Source of the DNA: a virus
IMG/VR virus record: IMGVR_UViG_3300031787_000364
Location: 1-37,719 of that record
Direction: 5' to 3' (one strand)
DNA length: 37,719 bases
Made by a program: the position numbers and the translations under genes. Positions 5,375 through 12,017 of this stretch are shown piece by piece. The notes below the pieces were generated by a model. The model saw only the letters and a list, made by a program, of their open reading frames with translations, searched no databases and was not told the DNA's origin. Each line of letters begins with the position of its first letter. Position 1 is the first letter of the stretch.

Positions 5375-5775
5375 GGGGATGAGGATGGCATGGTGCGGTT
5401 GGGTTGGTCGATACCCCAAGTGGGGCATTTGTGTGGTGCGGTTGTGGTGTGTGGTTGTGGTGCTGGTGGTGGGCCAAGGGTGGGCCAATCCTGCGCTTGC
5501 CTCTCTGCCATCTGAACCCCCCCCATCCGCTGTCATCATACTCCCCAGCAAACAAAACGCATTGGCGACCCCTTTCCGGCGCGCCGTCGAGGCATCCTAC
5601 TACCGAACCAGACCCACCGAATCCATCTGCCGTCCATTCCTCTGGGTGGGCCAGTGTTGAGCTTGCTGGCTGGGGGCGACCACAAGCCTCGCTGACCCAG
5701 GTCGCCTCGTTGCCGTGCTGCCCGCTGACCTACCAAGCCTTGCTGCCTTGCCGCCTCGCTGCCTGCTTCACGGTT

Positions 5776-5856
5776 CGCAGCGCCACTGGTTCAACCGGGG
5801 GTCCCCGTCCGTTGCGGCGCTGCGACTCGGGTGGCCCGAAGGAGCCACTCCCCGAG
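5776..5856. other. Two consecutive strongly foldable segments, possible structured RNA or ssDNA element
   Basis: CGCAGCGCC (5776-5784) pairs perfectly with GGCGCTGCG (5816-5824) and encloses a smaller CGGGG/CCCCG hairpin. Directly after it CTCGGG (5826-5831) pairs with CCCGAG (5851-5856), with an inner TGGC/GCCA stem (5832-5835, 5844-5847) closing a CCGAAGGA loop. Two adjacent perfect stems in a non-coding gap suggest selection for structure, as in a small RNA, a single-strand origin or a packaging signal. Direction cannot be decided. Confidence 0.5.
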
Positions 5857-5880
5857 AGTTGCAGCGTCCAGCAATGGACA

Positions 5881-5922
5881 ACCCCTATTTAAGGGGTGTA
5901 TGAACACCCTCATAGGGGGTAT
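5881..5922. promoter_or_regulatory. Overlapping dyads, operator-like
   Basis: ACCCCT (5881-5886) pairs with AGGGGT (5892-5897). GGGTGT (5894-5899) pairs with ACACCC (5904-5909), sharing bases with the first. A further imperfect pair joins ACCCTC and GGGGGT (to about 5920). Such mutually exclusive dyads are typical of operators or attenuator-like switches. They lie about 170 bp before the plus-strand coiled-coil gene. Confidence 0.5.
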
Positions 5923-6019
5923 AGCGAAATTCACGTAGGTAGATTGAATCAACGCCACTCTTATTACCCTTTGATATGGCTAGTGAAGTTATCAGAACCT
6001 GAATTTTGTTCACCAGCTA

Positions 6020-6045
6020 TTGACAGCGGGTTCACTTTTTATCTT
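6020..6045 (+). promoter_or_regulatory. Weak promoter candidate before the coiled-coil gene
   Basis: A consensus -35, TTGACA, lies at 6020-6025, and an AT-rich stretch with TATCTT at 6040-6045 follows. The spacer is only 14 bp, shorter than the usual 16-18, so this is a weak call. The AT-rich character of 5935-6050 contrasts with the GC-rich flanks and supports a promoter somewhere here. Confidence 0.3.
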
Positions 6046-6092
6046 TTGGCTCTTGCCTTCATGGGGGGTGTTCTGGCCATCGTTTCGGCCTC

Positions 6093-6713
6093 ATGTACAT
6101 CAAAACGCGGGACGGCAAAACGTCCACTCTGCGGGCCTTGTTCCAACGCATGGCTCCACTCGCTCACCACTTCGAGCCTCAACAGAGTCTGGTGCTGGCC
6201 CACATCCGGGAGACGCTGGACTGCGACCTTCAGGAGGCGCAGCGGCACTTCAACTCGATGCGGCAGGGGAAGGTGGGTGTGTTGAGGTTCAATCGCGCCC
6301 AGGCTGCTTGGCACGGGTGCGAGTGGGTATCGGACGACGAAGAGGAATCGAAGCTGGAGGTGGCCCGCCACTTCGGAGTCATCGACAAGCGGTTGATGAA
6401 GCTGGAGTCCGCGCAGCGCAAAATACCCAAGGGCGGAGGCCGCGCAGCAAAGGAGGGTGACGACGCACTCGATGAAGAGTTGGATGGCCTGCGGAATGAC
6501 CTCGATGCATCGCGGGCTGCGCTGGCAGAAATGCAGAAAACCCTGTCCGCGTTGGCGGACAAGGTGAAGTCGATTGACGGTGACCTGACGACGGTCTACG
6601 GGCGCGTCGGGGAGTCCGAGGCGCAGATCCAGCACCTGTCTAAGGGCGTCTCTGTGCCCTTGCTCGATCTCTACGCGGCTGTGGAGGTTCCTGCTTTAGA
6701 GCAGCACCAGTGA
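6093..6713 (+). CDS. Coiled-coil protein with possible DNA-binding N-terminus (206 aa)
   Basis: The first 80 residues (starting MYIKTRDGKTSTLRALFQRM) look like a compact helical domain ending in a beta pair (GKVGVLRFNRAQAAW), compatible with a winged-helix fold though I cannot name one. Residues 105-190 are a long heptad coiled coil (LRNDLDASRAALAEMQKTLS). I prefer this frame to the antisense frame because of its ordinary composition and the operator-like dyads upstream. Its last 74 bp overlap the end of the primase-helicase gene on the other strand. A regulator or origin-binding protein is a reasonable guess, but only a guess. Confidence 0.6.
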   Translation: MYIKTRDGKTSTLRALFQRMAPLAHHFEPQQSLVLAHIRETLDCDLQEAQRHFNSMRQGKVGVLRFNRAQAAWHGCEWVSDDEEESKLEVARHFGVIDKRLMKLESAQRKIPKGGGRAAKEGDDALDEELDGLRNDLDASRAALAEMQKTLSALADKVKSIDGDLTTVYGRVGESEAQIQHLSKGVSVPLLDLYAAVEVPALEQHQ

Positions 6714-8460
6714 TTGCCATGGGATTCCACTCGGTCCACACGATGGAACCTCGTTCGCCGTGCGAGAGCGGGATCACGTTCCGTTCGAGTCGTCCGCCAC
6801 GCTTGCAGAAGTTGAGCCTGAACTTGCGTGGCGTTTGGTGGCCCACCTCCTGGATGACTGCGATCTCACGCGCCCAGTTGGTGAGTTCGCTTGATCCGAA
6901 GCCAGCGTAGGCCAGTTCCATCATGGAGGGTGGCTCGCCGTCGCGGTCCTTCGCTGGTTTGGCAATGTGGTGGATCCACATCCAGCAGACCTTGGTTTCC
7001 TTGAGTATCGGTTGAAGCTGGTTCCGTAGGAAACGCGACACGGATTCCTGGTTCGACAGGTCGCCACCGAAGTAGGACAGGAGTGGGTCGCAGATGACGA
7101 GGTCGAGCTTGGACTTGGTGACGAAGCGGCGGGCGTAGTCGAGGAACGCTGGTCCGGTGCGGACGGTCTCGGTGCGGAAGTGCAGGTTGGCTTTGACCAA
7201 GTCGCTCTTGTCCTTGGGCATGTTGATTCCCCTGACAACGCCCTGGAAGGCTTCTGCCAAGTCCCCGGTGTCGTTCTCTGCTTGGATGACTCCGATGCGG
7301 AGTGGTCGTACCGGGGCGATGCCGAAGAACGGTTGGCCAGCGGACCACAGGATGATGAGCTGCATGATCAGGCTGGACTTGCCGATGCCTGATCCGCCGG
7401 ACAGGACGATGGATGACCCGCGGGTGAGCCAGCGGTTACCGACGAGGTTGTCGGGATCGTTGGCTGGGACGAACGTCATCAGGTCCCGGATGGTGATGAC
7501 GGTGGCCTCGTCCTCGGACTGCTCGCGTTCGATGATCCAGTTCTCGAATGTGTCGCTGCCGAGTTTGGTGGCGAGCAGACGTTGCCGGGTGCCGGCGCGG
7601 TGGGCACCGGGGAGTCTCGAGTAGCGGGACGGGTTCTTGTTCTTGGGGTCGATTCCTTGGCCTGCCAAGTGGTTGTAGACGATGTCGCGGCGTTCGTCCC
7701 ATTGGGCGCGGTCGGCTGCGTCTACGCGGACCCATGCGTGGATGGACTTGCCACCGGAGTCGATGAGTACGGAGATGGGTAGGCCGGACTGGCGCAGGAT
7801 GGCGTTCTGTTTGTCCTTGGGCATGTCGTCCATCTCGACGAGGACATGGCGGTAGATGGATACGGACTTGTCGGCACCGGAGAACTCATTTGGTTGAAAC
7901 GGATTGATGCGGACGAACACGCCGTGGCTGTCGTTGGCCAACAGGGTTGAGCCTTCGTTGGCGAATCGGTCGAGCCATGCTTCGCGGGTCATGAATGACC
8001 CAGTGGAGTTGGGTTTGCCCTCGGGTGTGAGGTCGTTGCAGATGGAGATGATCTCGCCCTCGGCGAAGGCAGCGCGGAGGAACTCGGCGAACTCAATGTG
8101 TGGAGCGGTATCGGAGTGTTCGATGGGGAGTGGTTCTGGTTCCGGTGGTCTGTTGAAACGCACCCGTGTGATATCGACTTGGGAGGGTGCCGTGGAAGCG
8201 TTCAGCAGGAAGCCTCTGGGTTTGGAGTGGGGAGTGGAGATGGAGGACTTGATCTTGTGGTAGAGTTCTCGGTCGCTCCATGGCGGTTGGCAGGAGCGGT
8301 TCCAATCGCGCAGGAGATCCATGGTGGTGGACTCGTCGAGGCAGAACCCGTTGAGGAGGCCGGTGACAGCGGTGAACGTGGCGTTGTGACCGCCGGATCC
8401 AGAGATGGCGGGAGGGATGGAAGAGAGCCAAGCCTTGGCTCGGTCGATGGTGGTAGCCAT
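6640..8460 (-). CDS. Primase-helicase: AEP-type primase fused to RecA-like ATPase (606 aa)
   Basis: Residues 1-90 are a helical domain like the small C-terminal or accessory domains of plasmid primases. Residues 105-330 look like an archaeo-eukaryotic primase: LVEMDDMPK (acidic pair, E-x-D), then SGGKSIHAWVRVDA (the sxH-type motif) and NPSRYSRLPGAHR (conserved Arg). Residues 345-560 are a RecA-type ATPase with Walker A GGSGIGKSS, a Walker B strand LDLVICDP and WIHHIAKP. Such fusions prime and unwind DNA at phage forks. A host DnaG and DnaB could thus be bypassed. It is the last gene of the minus-strand replication block and starts 4 nt after the methyltransferase stop. No polymerase domain is evident. 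Confidence 0.8.
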   Translation of the reverse strand: MATTIDRAKAWLSSIPPAISGSGGHNATFTAVTGLLNGFCLDESTTMDLLRDWNRSCQPPWSDRELYHKIKSSISTPHSKPRGFLLNASTAPSQVDITRVRFNRPPEPEPLPIEHSDTAPHIEFAEFLRAAFAEGEIISICNDLTPEGKPNSTGSFMTREAWLDRFANEGSTLLANDSHGVFVRINPFQPNEFSGADKSVSIYRHVLVEMDDMPKDKQNAILRQSGLPISVLIDSGGKSIHAWVRVDAADRAQWDERRDIVYNHLAGQGIDPKNKNPSRYSRLPGAHRAGTRQRLLATKLGSDTFENWIIEREQSEDEATVITIRDLMTFVPANDPDNLVGNRWLTRGSSIVLSGGSGIGKSSLIMQLIILWSAGQPFFGIAPVRPLRIGVIQAENDTGDLAEAFQGVVRGINMPKDKSDLVKANLHFRTETVRTGPAFLDYARRFVTKSKLDLVICDPLLSYFGGDLSNQESVSRFLRNQLQPILKETKVCWMWIHHIAKPAKDRDGEPPSMMELAYAGFGSSELTNWAREIAVIQEVGHQTPRKFRLNFCKRGGRLERNVIPLSHGERGSIVWTEWNPMAITGAALKQEPPQPRRDRARAQRRP

Positions 8461-8464
8461 GTGG

Positions 8465-9484
8465 TCAGGTGAGTTGTGCTGAGAGTGTGCGGAACGCGAG
8501 CGCGGCGGTGGCGGGTACTACTCCGTTGCCGAGGAGGCGGAGTTCGTCGGTTCGATTATCACCGGAGACGCACAGCTTGGCATAGTCCATCCCACTGGCA
8601 GACCCATCAGGGTCTCCACCCAGCGCGGGTTGAGTTGGTTTTCTATCGCCAAAAACTCTTGGCGGCTCCCAGCTATGCTGCGCTTGGCTTGGTCCTGCTG
8701 CCCACGCTGACACTCTTCTCCCAAGCAACTCTCCTTCATTCTCTTTGTACTCAATCCCATCTTGGGTTGGCCCTGGACACCCGCAGTCTGCGTAGTAATC
8801 TCCACAGACTGAGCAGTTTCCGTATTCATCGCAGTCTGCTGAGAACGAGACCTTTTTCCATTCTCCACAATCCTGACTGCATCTGGAAGTAGATCCCCTC
8901 GCATCTTCCCATCCTTTCTCTCCAGCGTTTGATAACAACCCTTCCAGTCCCGCGCCGATGCGGTTGGCCAGGATGAAGACACGCTTTCGCTGGTGTGTAG
9001 CACCGCATTCAGCCGCGCTAAATACTCCCCACGTCGCTGCGTAACCAAGCTCTTCCAGATCGCTGATGACTGTGGAGAGTCCAATCGAGACGTGCCCGTC
9101 GACGTTCTCGAAGAAGCAGGTTCTGGGTCGCATGGCAGCAATTCCATCTGCGATCCATGGCCACAGGTGGCGAGGGTCTTCCGTCCCTGCCCGCTTCCCG
9201 GCTGCGCTGAATGGCTGGCAGGGATAACCGCCAGTGAGGATGTCCACTCGGTTGTGAAACGCTGCCCAAGGGAAGGTCTTAAGATCCGGCCAAACAGGTG
9301 CTGGGTCCAGGAGTCCCGCTTCCATTTTCGATACCAGGTTGGCAACGGCGAAGGCTTCGATCTCACAAAGAGCGACTGAGCGCAGATGCGGGATGACTCT
9401 TCGCAACCCAAGTTCAATGCCTCCGTATCCAGCGCAAAGGCCAACGTGTGTAACTGGCGTGGTAGTATCCATGTGTGCATACAT
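8465..9484 (-). CDS. C5-cytosine DNA methyltransferase (339 aa)
   Basis: All key C5-methyltransferase motifs are present: I (GLCAGYGGIELGL, cofactor binding), IV with the catalytic Cys (GGYPCQPFSAAGKR), VI (FFENVDG), VIII (QRKRVFILA) and X near the end (LLGNGVVPATAALAF). Between VIII and X sits a Cys-rich insert (CSVCGDYYADCGCPGP), probably zinc-binding, which I recall from related phage enzymes. It transfers methyl from S-adenosylmethionine to cytosine; the target sequence cannot be read. No restriction nuclease is nearby, so it is an orphan phage methyltransferase, likely protecting phage DNA from host restriction. The start at 9484 immediately follows the previous stop. Confidence 0.93.
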   Translation of the reverse strand: MYAHMDTTTPVTHVGLCAGYGGIELGLRRVIPHLRSVALCEIEAFAVANLVSKMEAGLLDPAPVWPDLKTFPWAAFHNRVDILTGGYPCQPFSAAGKRAGTEDPRHLWPWIADGIAAMRPRTCFFENVDGHVSIGLSTVISDLEELGYAATWGVFSAAECGATHQRKRVFILANRIGAGLEGLLSNAGEKGWEDARGSTSRCSQDCGEWKKVSFSADCDEYGNCSVCGDYYADCGCPGPTQDGIEYKENEGELLGRRVSAWAAGPSQAQHSWEPPRVFGDRKPTQPALGGDPDGSASGMDYAKLCVSGDNRTDELRLLGNGVVPATAALAFRTLSAQLT

Positions 9485-9685
9485 TCAGTGATTCTTGATC
9501 TGCCCGGACGATGCCACGCACTCCAGTCCGTACCAGAGTTGGACGTAGACGTTGTTCATGTTCTTGCTCACGTCGTCGGCCACGAACTGGTGATGGTCCT
9601 GCGACTGGTCTTCGCCTTCCACGTCGGCGACACCGGCCTCGACCATGAGTCCGTCTGGAGCCTCTACCCAAACAGAGAGCTTCAT
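9485..9685 (-). CDS. Small acidic protein of unknown function (66 aa)
   Basis: I start it at ATG 9685, which overlaps the TGA of the gene before (ATGA). The frame continues upstream, but there it only shadows the 56-aa gene. The protein begins MKLSVWVEAPDGLMVEAGVA and ends NNVYVQLWYGLECVASSG, suggesting a small beta protein. No recognised motif. It sits between the other small replication-block genes and the methyltransferase. Confidence 0.6.
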   Translation of the reverse strand: MKLSVWVEAPDGLMVEAGVADVEGEDQSQDHHQFVADDVSKNMNNVYVQLWYGLECVASSGQIKNH

Positions 9686-9852
9686 TTCTTGGCCTTCTTG
9701 TTCTCTTTGCGGTTGTTGGCGAACTTCTCGATGCGACCGAGTTCCTCGGTGAATCCTCTTCTGCGGAGCCAGCGCCGGTAGGCAATGTCCCATGACTTGG
9801 AGTCTCCGGTGTCCCCGGCGTCGGGCACGTCAATTTGCTGGATGGATCTCAT
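9682..9852 (-). CDS. Small basic protein of unknown function (56 aa)
   Basis: Translation from ATG 9852 gives a protein with SWDIAYRRWLRRRGFTEELG in the middle and a Lys/Asn-rich end (FANNRKENKKAKK). A GTG at 9828 is an alternative start after the upstream stop. The net charge is strongly positive, so nucleic-acid contact is possible. It overlaps the end of the 67-aa gene by 23 nt and is coupled to the 66-aa gene by ATGA. Without it there would be an unusual gap in an otherwise gapless block. Confidence 0.55.
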   Translation of the reverse strand: MRSIQQIDVPDAGDTGDSKSWDIAYRRWLRRRGFTEELGRIEKFANNRKENKKAKK

Positions 9853-10033
9853 TGGTGGAGTGCTTTACCCATCCGCGTTTGATTGCCACTGCCACGATGC
9901 TCTGCGCCTCGTCCTTGATCTCGTTGTAGTCGAACTTGAGGTGCTTCGCGATCTCGGGTTCGAGGTCGCCTATCTTGCGGTTCTGCACAAGGCGAGCCTT
10001 GTACCAGTTGGATTCCTTGAACGGTGTTCTCAT
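9830..10033 (-). CDS. Small protein of unknown function, winged-helix-like (67 aa)
   Basis: It begins MRTPFKESNWYKARLVQNRK and has two helical stretches (EPEIAKHLKFDYNEIKDEAQ and AQSIVAVAIKRGWV) followed by a short polar end. The spacing could fit a small winged-helix domain, but no family is recognised. ATGA overlap with the helicase stop (10030-10033) shows translational coupling, so a helper of the helicase is plausible. Confidence 0.6.
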   Translation of the reverse strand: MRTPFKESNWYKARLVQNRKIGDLEPEIAKHLKFDYNEIKDEAQSIVAVAIKRGWVKHSTNEIHPAN

Positions 10034-11523
10034 TTTCTGTTGAAGCGTTGGTTGATGATCTCACTGGCCTGCTTGAAGGAAATGGTTTGTGCGTTTGGGA
10101 TGCCGAACTTCGTCAGCAGGCGGACCTGCTTGGGTGTGGCGAGGTTGAGCTTCTGGCGGGACATGATGGCGTCGAGGATCACGGATGCGTGTCCCTTGTT
10201 GCGGATGTCCTCTTGGTTGAATCCGTATTTGAGGAGCATTGCAATCTGTTTGTCGGAAGCGGGTTCGCCCTGCCACGGGAACATGGGTTCGTAGTCCTGG
10301 ACTGCGGCACTGTGGATCGAGACGGAGAACTCGACCGGGTCGATGAAGTTGCCGGCGTTGCGCTTCTTGCGGGCCAACTCACGCAGGAGGGTCTGCTCGC
10401 GTTCGTGGGTGGCTTCCTTGACTGCGTCTTCGAGATCGAACTCGCCCTGCTCCGAGGTCATGCGGTCGGCCATGTCGGCGACTTCGCCCTCGGAGATGAG
10501 TGACGTGGGGCGGACAAGCCGGTGGCGTCCGGTGAGCCACAGGAAGTCGAGGATCGTGAGTTGGGTCTTGCCTGGGTGAAGCCGTGTGCCTCGTCCCACC
10601 ATCTGCGTGTAGAGGGCACGGGACTTGGTGGGGCGCAGGACGACGATGGTGTCGATGGATGGTTCGTCGTACCCCTCGGTGAGGAGCATGGCGTTGCAGA
10701 TCACGCCGCGGTCCTTGGCGGCGAACCTCTGGAGGATCTCGGCTCGGTCGGGTGAGTTGCCATCGACGTGTTCTGCATCCAGCCCCAGTCGATTGCAGAT
10801 CTCTGTCATCCGCTGGGAGGTGCGGATGAGTGGCAGGAAGATCATGGTCTTCTTGCCTCCGTACTTGGCGATCTCCGCGGCGATGCGTTCGAGGTAGGGT
10901 TCGATGGAGTCGCCTGCGTCACCGGCATCGAAGTCGCCCTTGGAGAAGTTGACCTTGGTGAGGTCGATGGACACGTCGCAGACGCGGGCCTTGATGGGAA
11001 CGAGGAACCCTTGGTGGATGAGGTCGAGCAGCGTTACCTCGAAGGCCACGGTGTCGAAGTGTTCGCCGAGTGCCCGCTTGTCGGCGCGGTCTGGTGTCGC
11101 GGTTACACCCAGCACCTTGGCCTGCTGAAAGTGGTTGAGGATCGACTGGTAGGTGTCTGCGGCAACGTGGTGCGCCTCGTCGATGATGATGTGGCCGAAG
11201 TCGTCCGGGGCGAAGTTGCCGGTGCGACGGACGAGAGTCTGGATGGATCCGACGACGACCTTGGCGTCAGGTGAGGCGCGTTGATCGGCGCGTTCGAGTT
11301 CTGCGTTGACCCCGGTGGCGCGGCGGATCTTGTCGATGGCCTGCTGAAGGAGTTCCTCGCGGTGGGCGAGGATGAGGGTGCGACCGGGAAGGGAGGCGGC
11401 AAGATTGGCGAAGATGATGGTCTTGCCGCCCCCAGTTGGGATCACAACGAGCAACCGCTTATGCTCAAGCCACTTCGCGTTGACTTGACCGATGCAGTCG
11501 GACTGATACGTTCTGAGGCGCAT
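10030..11523 (-). CDS. SF2 DNA/RNA helicase, DEAH type (497 aa)
   Basis: Superfamily 2 motifs appear in order: Q-like start RTYQSD, I (PTGGGKT), Ia (AHREEL), II (IIIDEAHH), III (TATPDRAD), IV-V (AMLLTEGYDEP) and VI (QMVGRGTR). The layout matches phage and bacterial helicases of the RadD/UvsW-like group. A C-terminal extension of about 90 residues contains ASDKQIAMLLKYGF and TPKQVRLLTKFGI, two related short units that may be a small DNA-binding repeat. It uses ATP to unwind or remodel branched DNA, fitting its position between recombination proteins and the primase-helicase. The start is ATG 11523 with a 71-nt gap, holding a hairpin, to the SSB-like gene. Confidence 0.88.
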   Translation of the reverse strand: MRLRTYQSDCIGQVNAKWLEHKRLLVVIPTGGGKTIIFANLAASLPGRTLILAHREELLQQAIDKIRRATGVNAELERADQRASPDAKVVVGSIQTLVRRTGNFAPDDFGHIIIDEAHHVAADTYQSILNHFQQAKVLGVTATPDRADKRALGEHFDTVAFEVTLLDLIHQGFLVPIKARVCDVSIDLTKVNFSKGDFDAGDAGDSIEPYLERIAAEIAKYGGKKTMIFLPLIRTSQRMTEICNRLGLDAEHVDGNSPDRAEILQRFAAKDRGVICNAMLLTEGYDEPSIDTIVVLRPTKSRALYTQMVGRGTRLHPGKTQLTILDFLWLTGRHRLVRPTSLISEGEVADMADRMTSEQGEFDLEDAVKEATHEREQTLLRELARKKRNAGNFIDPVEFSVSIHSAAVQDYEPMFPWQGEPASDKQIAMLLKYGFNQEDIRNKGHASVILDAIMSRQKLNLATPKQVRLLTKFGIPNAQTISFKQASEIINQRFNRK

Positions 11524-11553
11524 AGCAGGTGGTGCTATTGTGATGTTTGGTTG

Positions 11554-11592
11554 GCCGGGAGGAGGTGTGGTAGCCCCTCCCGGCTTTTGTTT
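11554..11592 (+). terminator. Strong hairpin with T-tract on the plus strand, antisense to the block
   Basis: GCCGGGAGG (11554-11562) pairs perfectly with CCTCCCGGC (11576-11584), and TTTTGTTT follows on the plus strand (11585-11592). On the minus strand, the direction of the genes, no T-tract follows. It would stop antisense transcripts before they enter the recombination genes, or act simply as a processing or pausing hairpin. Confidence 0.6.
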
Positions 11593-11594
11593 GC

Positions 11595-12017
11595 CTAGTA
11601 GGCTTCGTCGACTTGGGCGGCAGCCTTGGCCATCCCGCGGATCCGCATGGCCGATCCTTCGGTGCCGTCTTTCTTCGTGTACGCCTCGGTCTCCAGCGTG
11701 ACGGTGAGGCGTTGGTTGACGAACCGTGTGAGGAACGCGGTCAGGGCGCCGGAGCGCGAGAAGTCGAACTCCTCGCCGTCCTCGATGGGCAGGGCAGTGA
11801 CAGCCACCAGCTTCTGGAGCTTCCAGATCTGGTTGGGCTTGGCTTGGTAGCGGTCACTGATGACTTCGCCCTGGTCCCCGCGGAACGTGACCGTGGTGAC
11901 GGGATCCCCGTTGCGGTCGAGTGCGGCTTCCTTGACCGCTGCGATGGTTACGGTGTAGGTGCCGGGCTGGGTGAACGACTTGGTTTCGGCCTCGGCGCGA
12001 TTGACGATGAACTTCAT
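11595..12017 (-). CDS. Putative phage single-stranded DNA-binding protein, OB-fold-like (140 aa)
   Basis: The ATG at 12017 overlaps the exonuclease stop (ATGA), fixing the start. The protein is beta-rich with the layout of small phage OB-fold ssDNA-binding proteins (DUF669-like): a GTYTVTIAAVKEA strand, TVTFRGDQGEVISDRY, a W-containing loop NQIWKLQKLV, and a late basic/beta pair (RLTVTLETEAYTKKDG). It lacks a classical acidic SSB tail. Position directly after RecT and exonuclease genes supports a role in coating ssDNA during recombination. Without a structure search the family name is tentative. Confidence 0.6.
   Translation of the reverse strand: MKFIVNRAEAETKSFTQPGTYTVTIAAVKEAALDRNGDPVTTVTFRGDQGEVISDRYQAKPNQIWKLQKLVAVTALPIEDGEEFDFSRSGALTAFLTRFVNQRLTVTLETEAYTKKDGTEGSAMRIRGMAKAAAQVDEAY

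Larger units (their letters stand above)
5187..5443 (+). repeat. Four dispersed copies of a TGGTGCGGT motif
   Basis: TGGTGCGGT occurs at 5188, 5258, 5391 and 5434, three of them as GTGGTGCGGT and three followed by a second T. The surrounding plus strand is strongly G/T-biased. Repeats of one 9-10 bp unit on one strand in a non-coding gap look like recognition sites for a replication or regulatory protein. Confidence 0.6.
4815..6092. other. Long non-coding region rich in dyads and repeats, candidate origin/control region
   Basis: About 1.28 kb between the terminator and the coiled-coil gene contains only low-complexity open frames of odd composition (Pro/Arg- or Trp/Cys-rich), which I reject as genes. 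Instead it holds a 9-bp dyad, a cluster of direct and inverted repeats, four copies of a TGGTGCGGT motif, a 10-bp long-range inverted repeat, two strongly foldable segments and three overlapping dyads, listed separately. In a phage with almost every other base coding, such a gap is most simply a replication origin, packaging site or regulatory hub. The part 5461-5775 shows no clear element to me. Confidence 0.6.

Noticed and set aside
5776-5824. tRNA-like GGTTCAA (5788-5794) inside a closed stem
   Set aside because: The stem is 9 bp and the enclosed 31 nt cannot hold D and anticodon arms; it is too short for a tRNA.
5404-5892. Open frame on plus strand, 162 aa
   Set aside because: It starts with a Trp/Cys/Gly string forced by the G/T-rich tract and ends across two stable hairpins; amino-acid composition is not protein-like.
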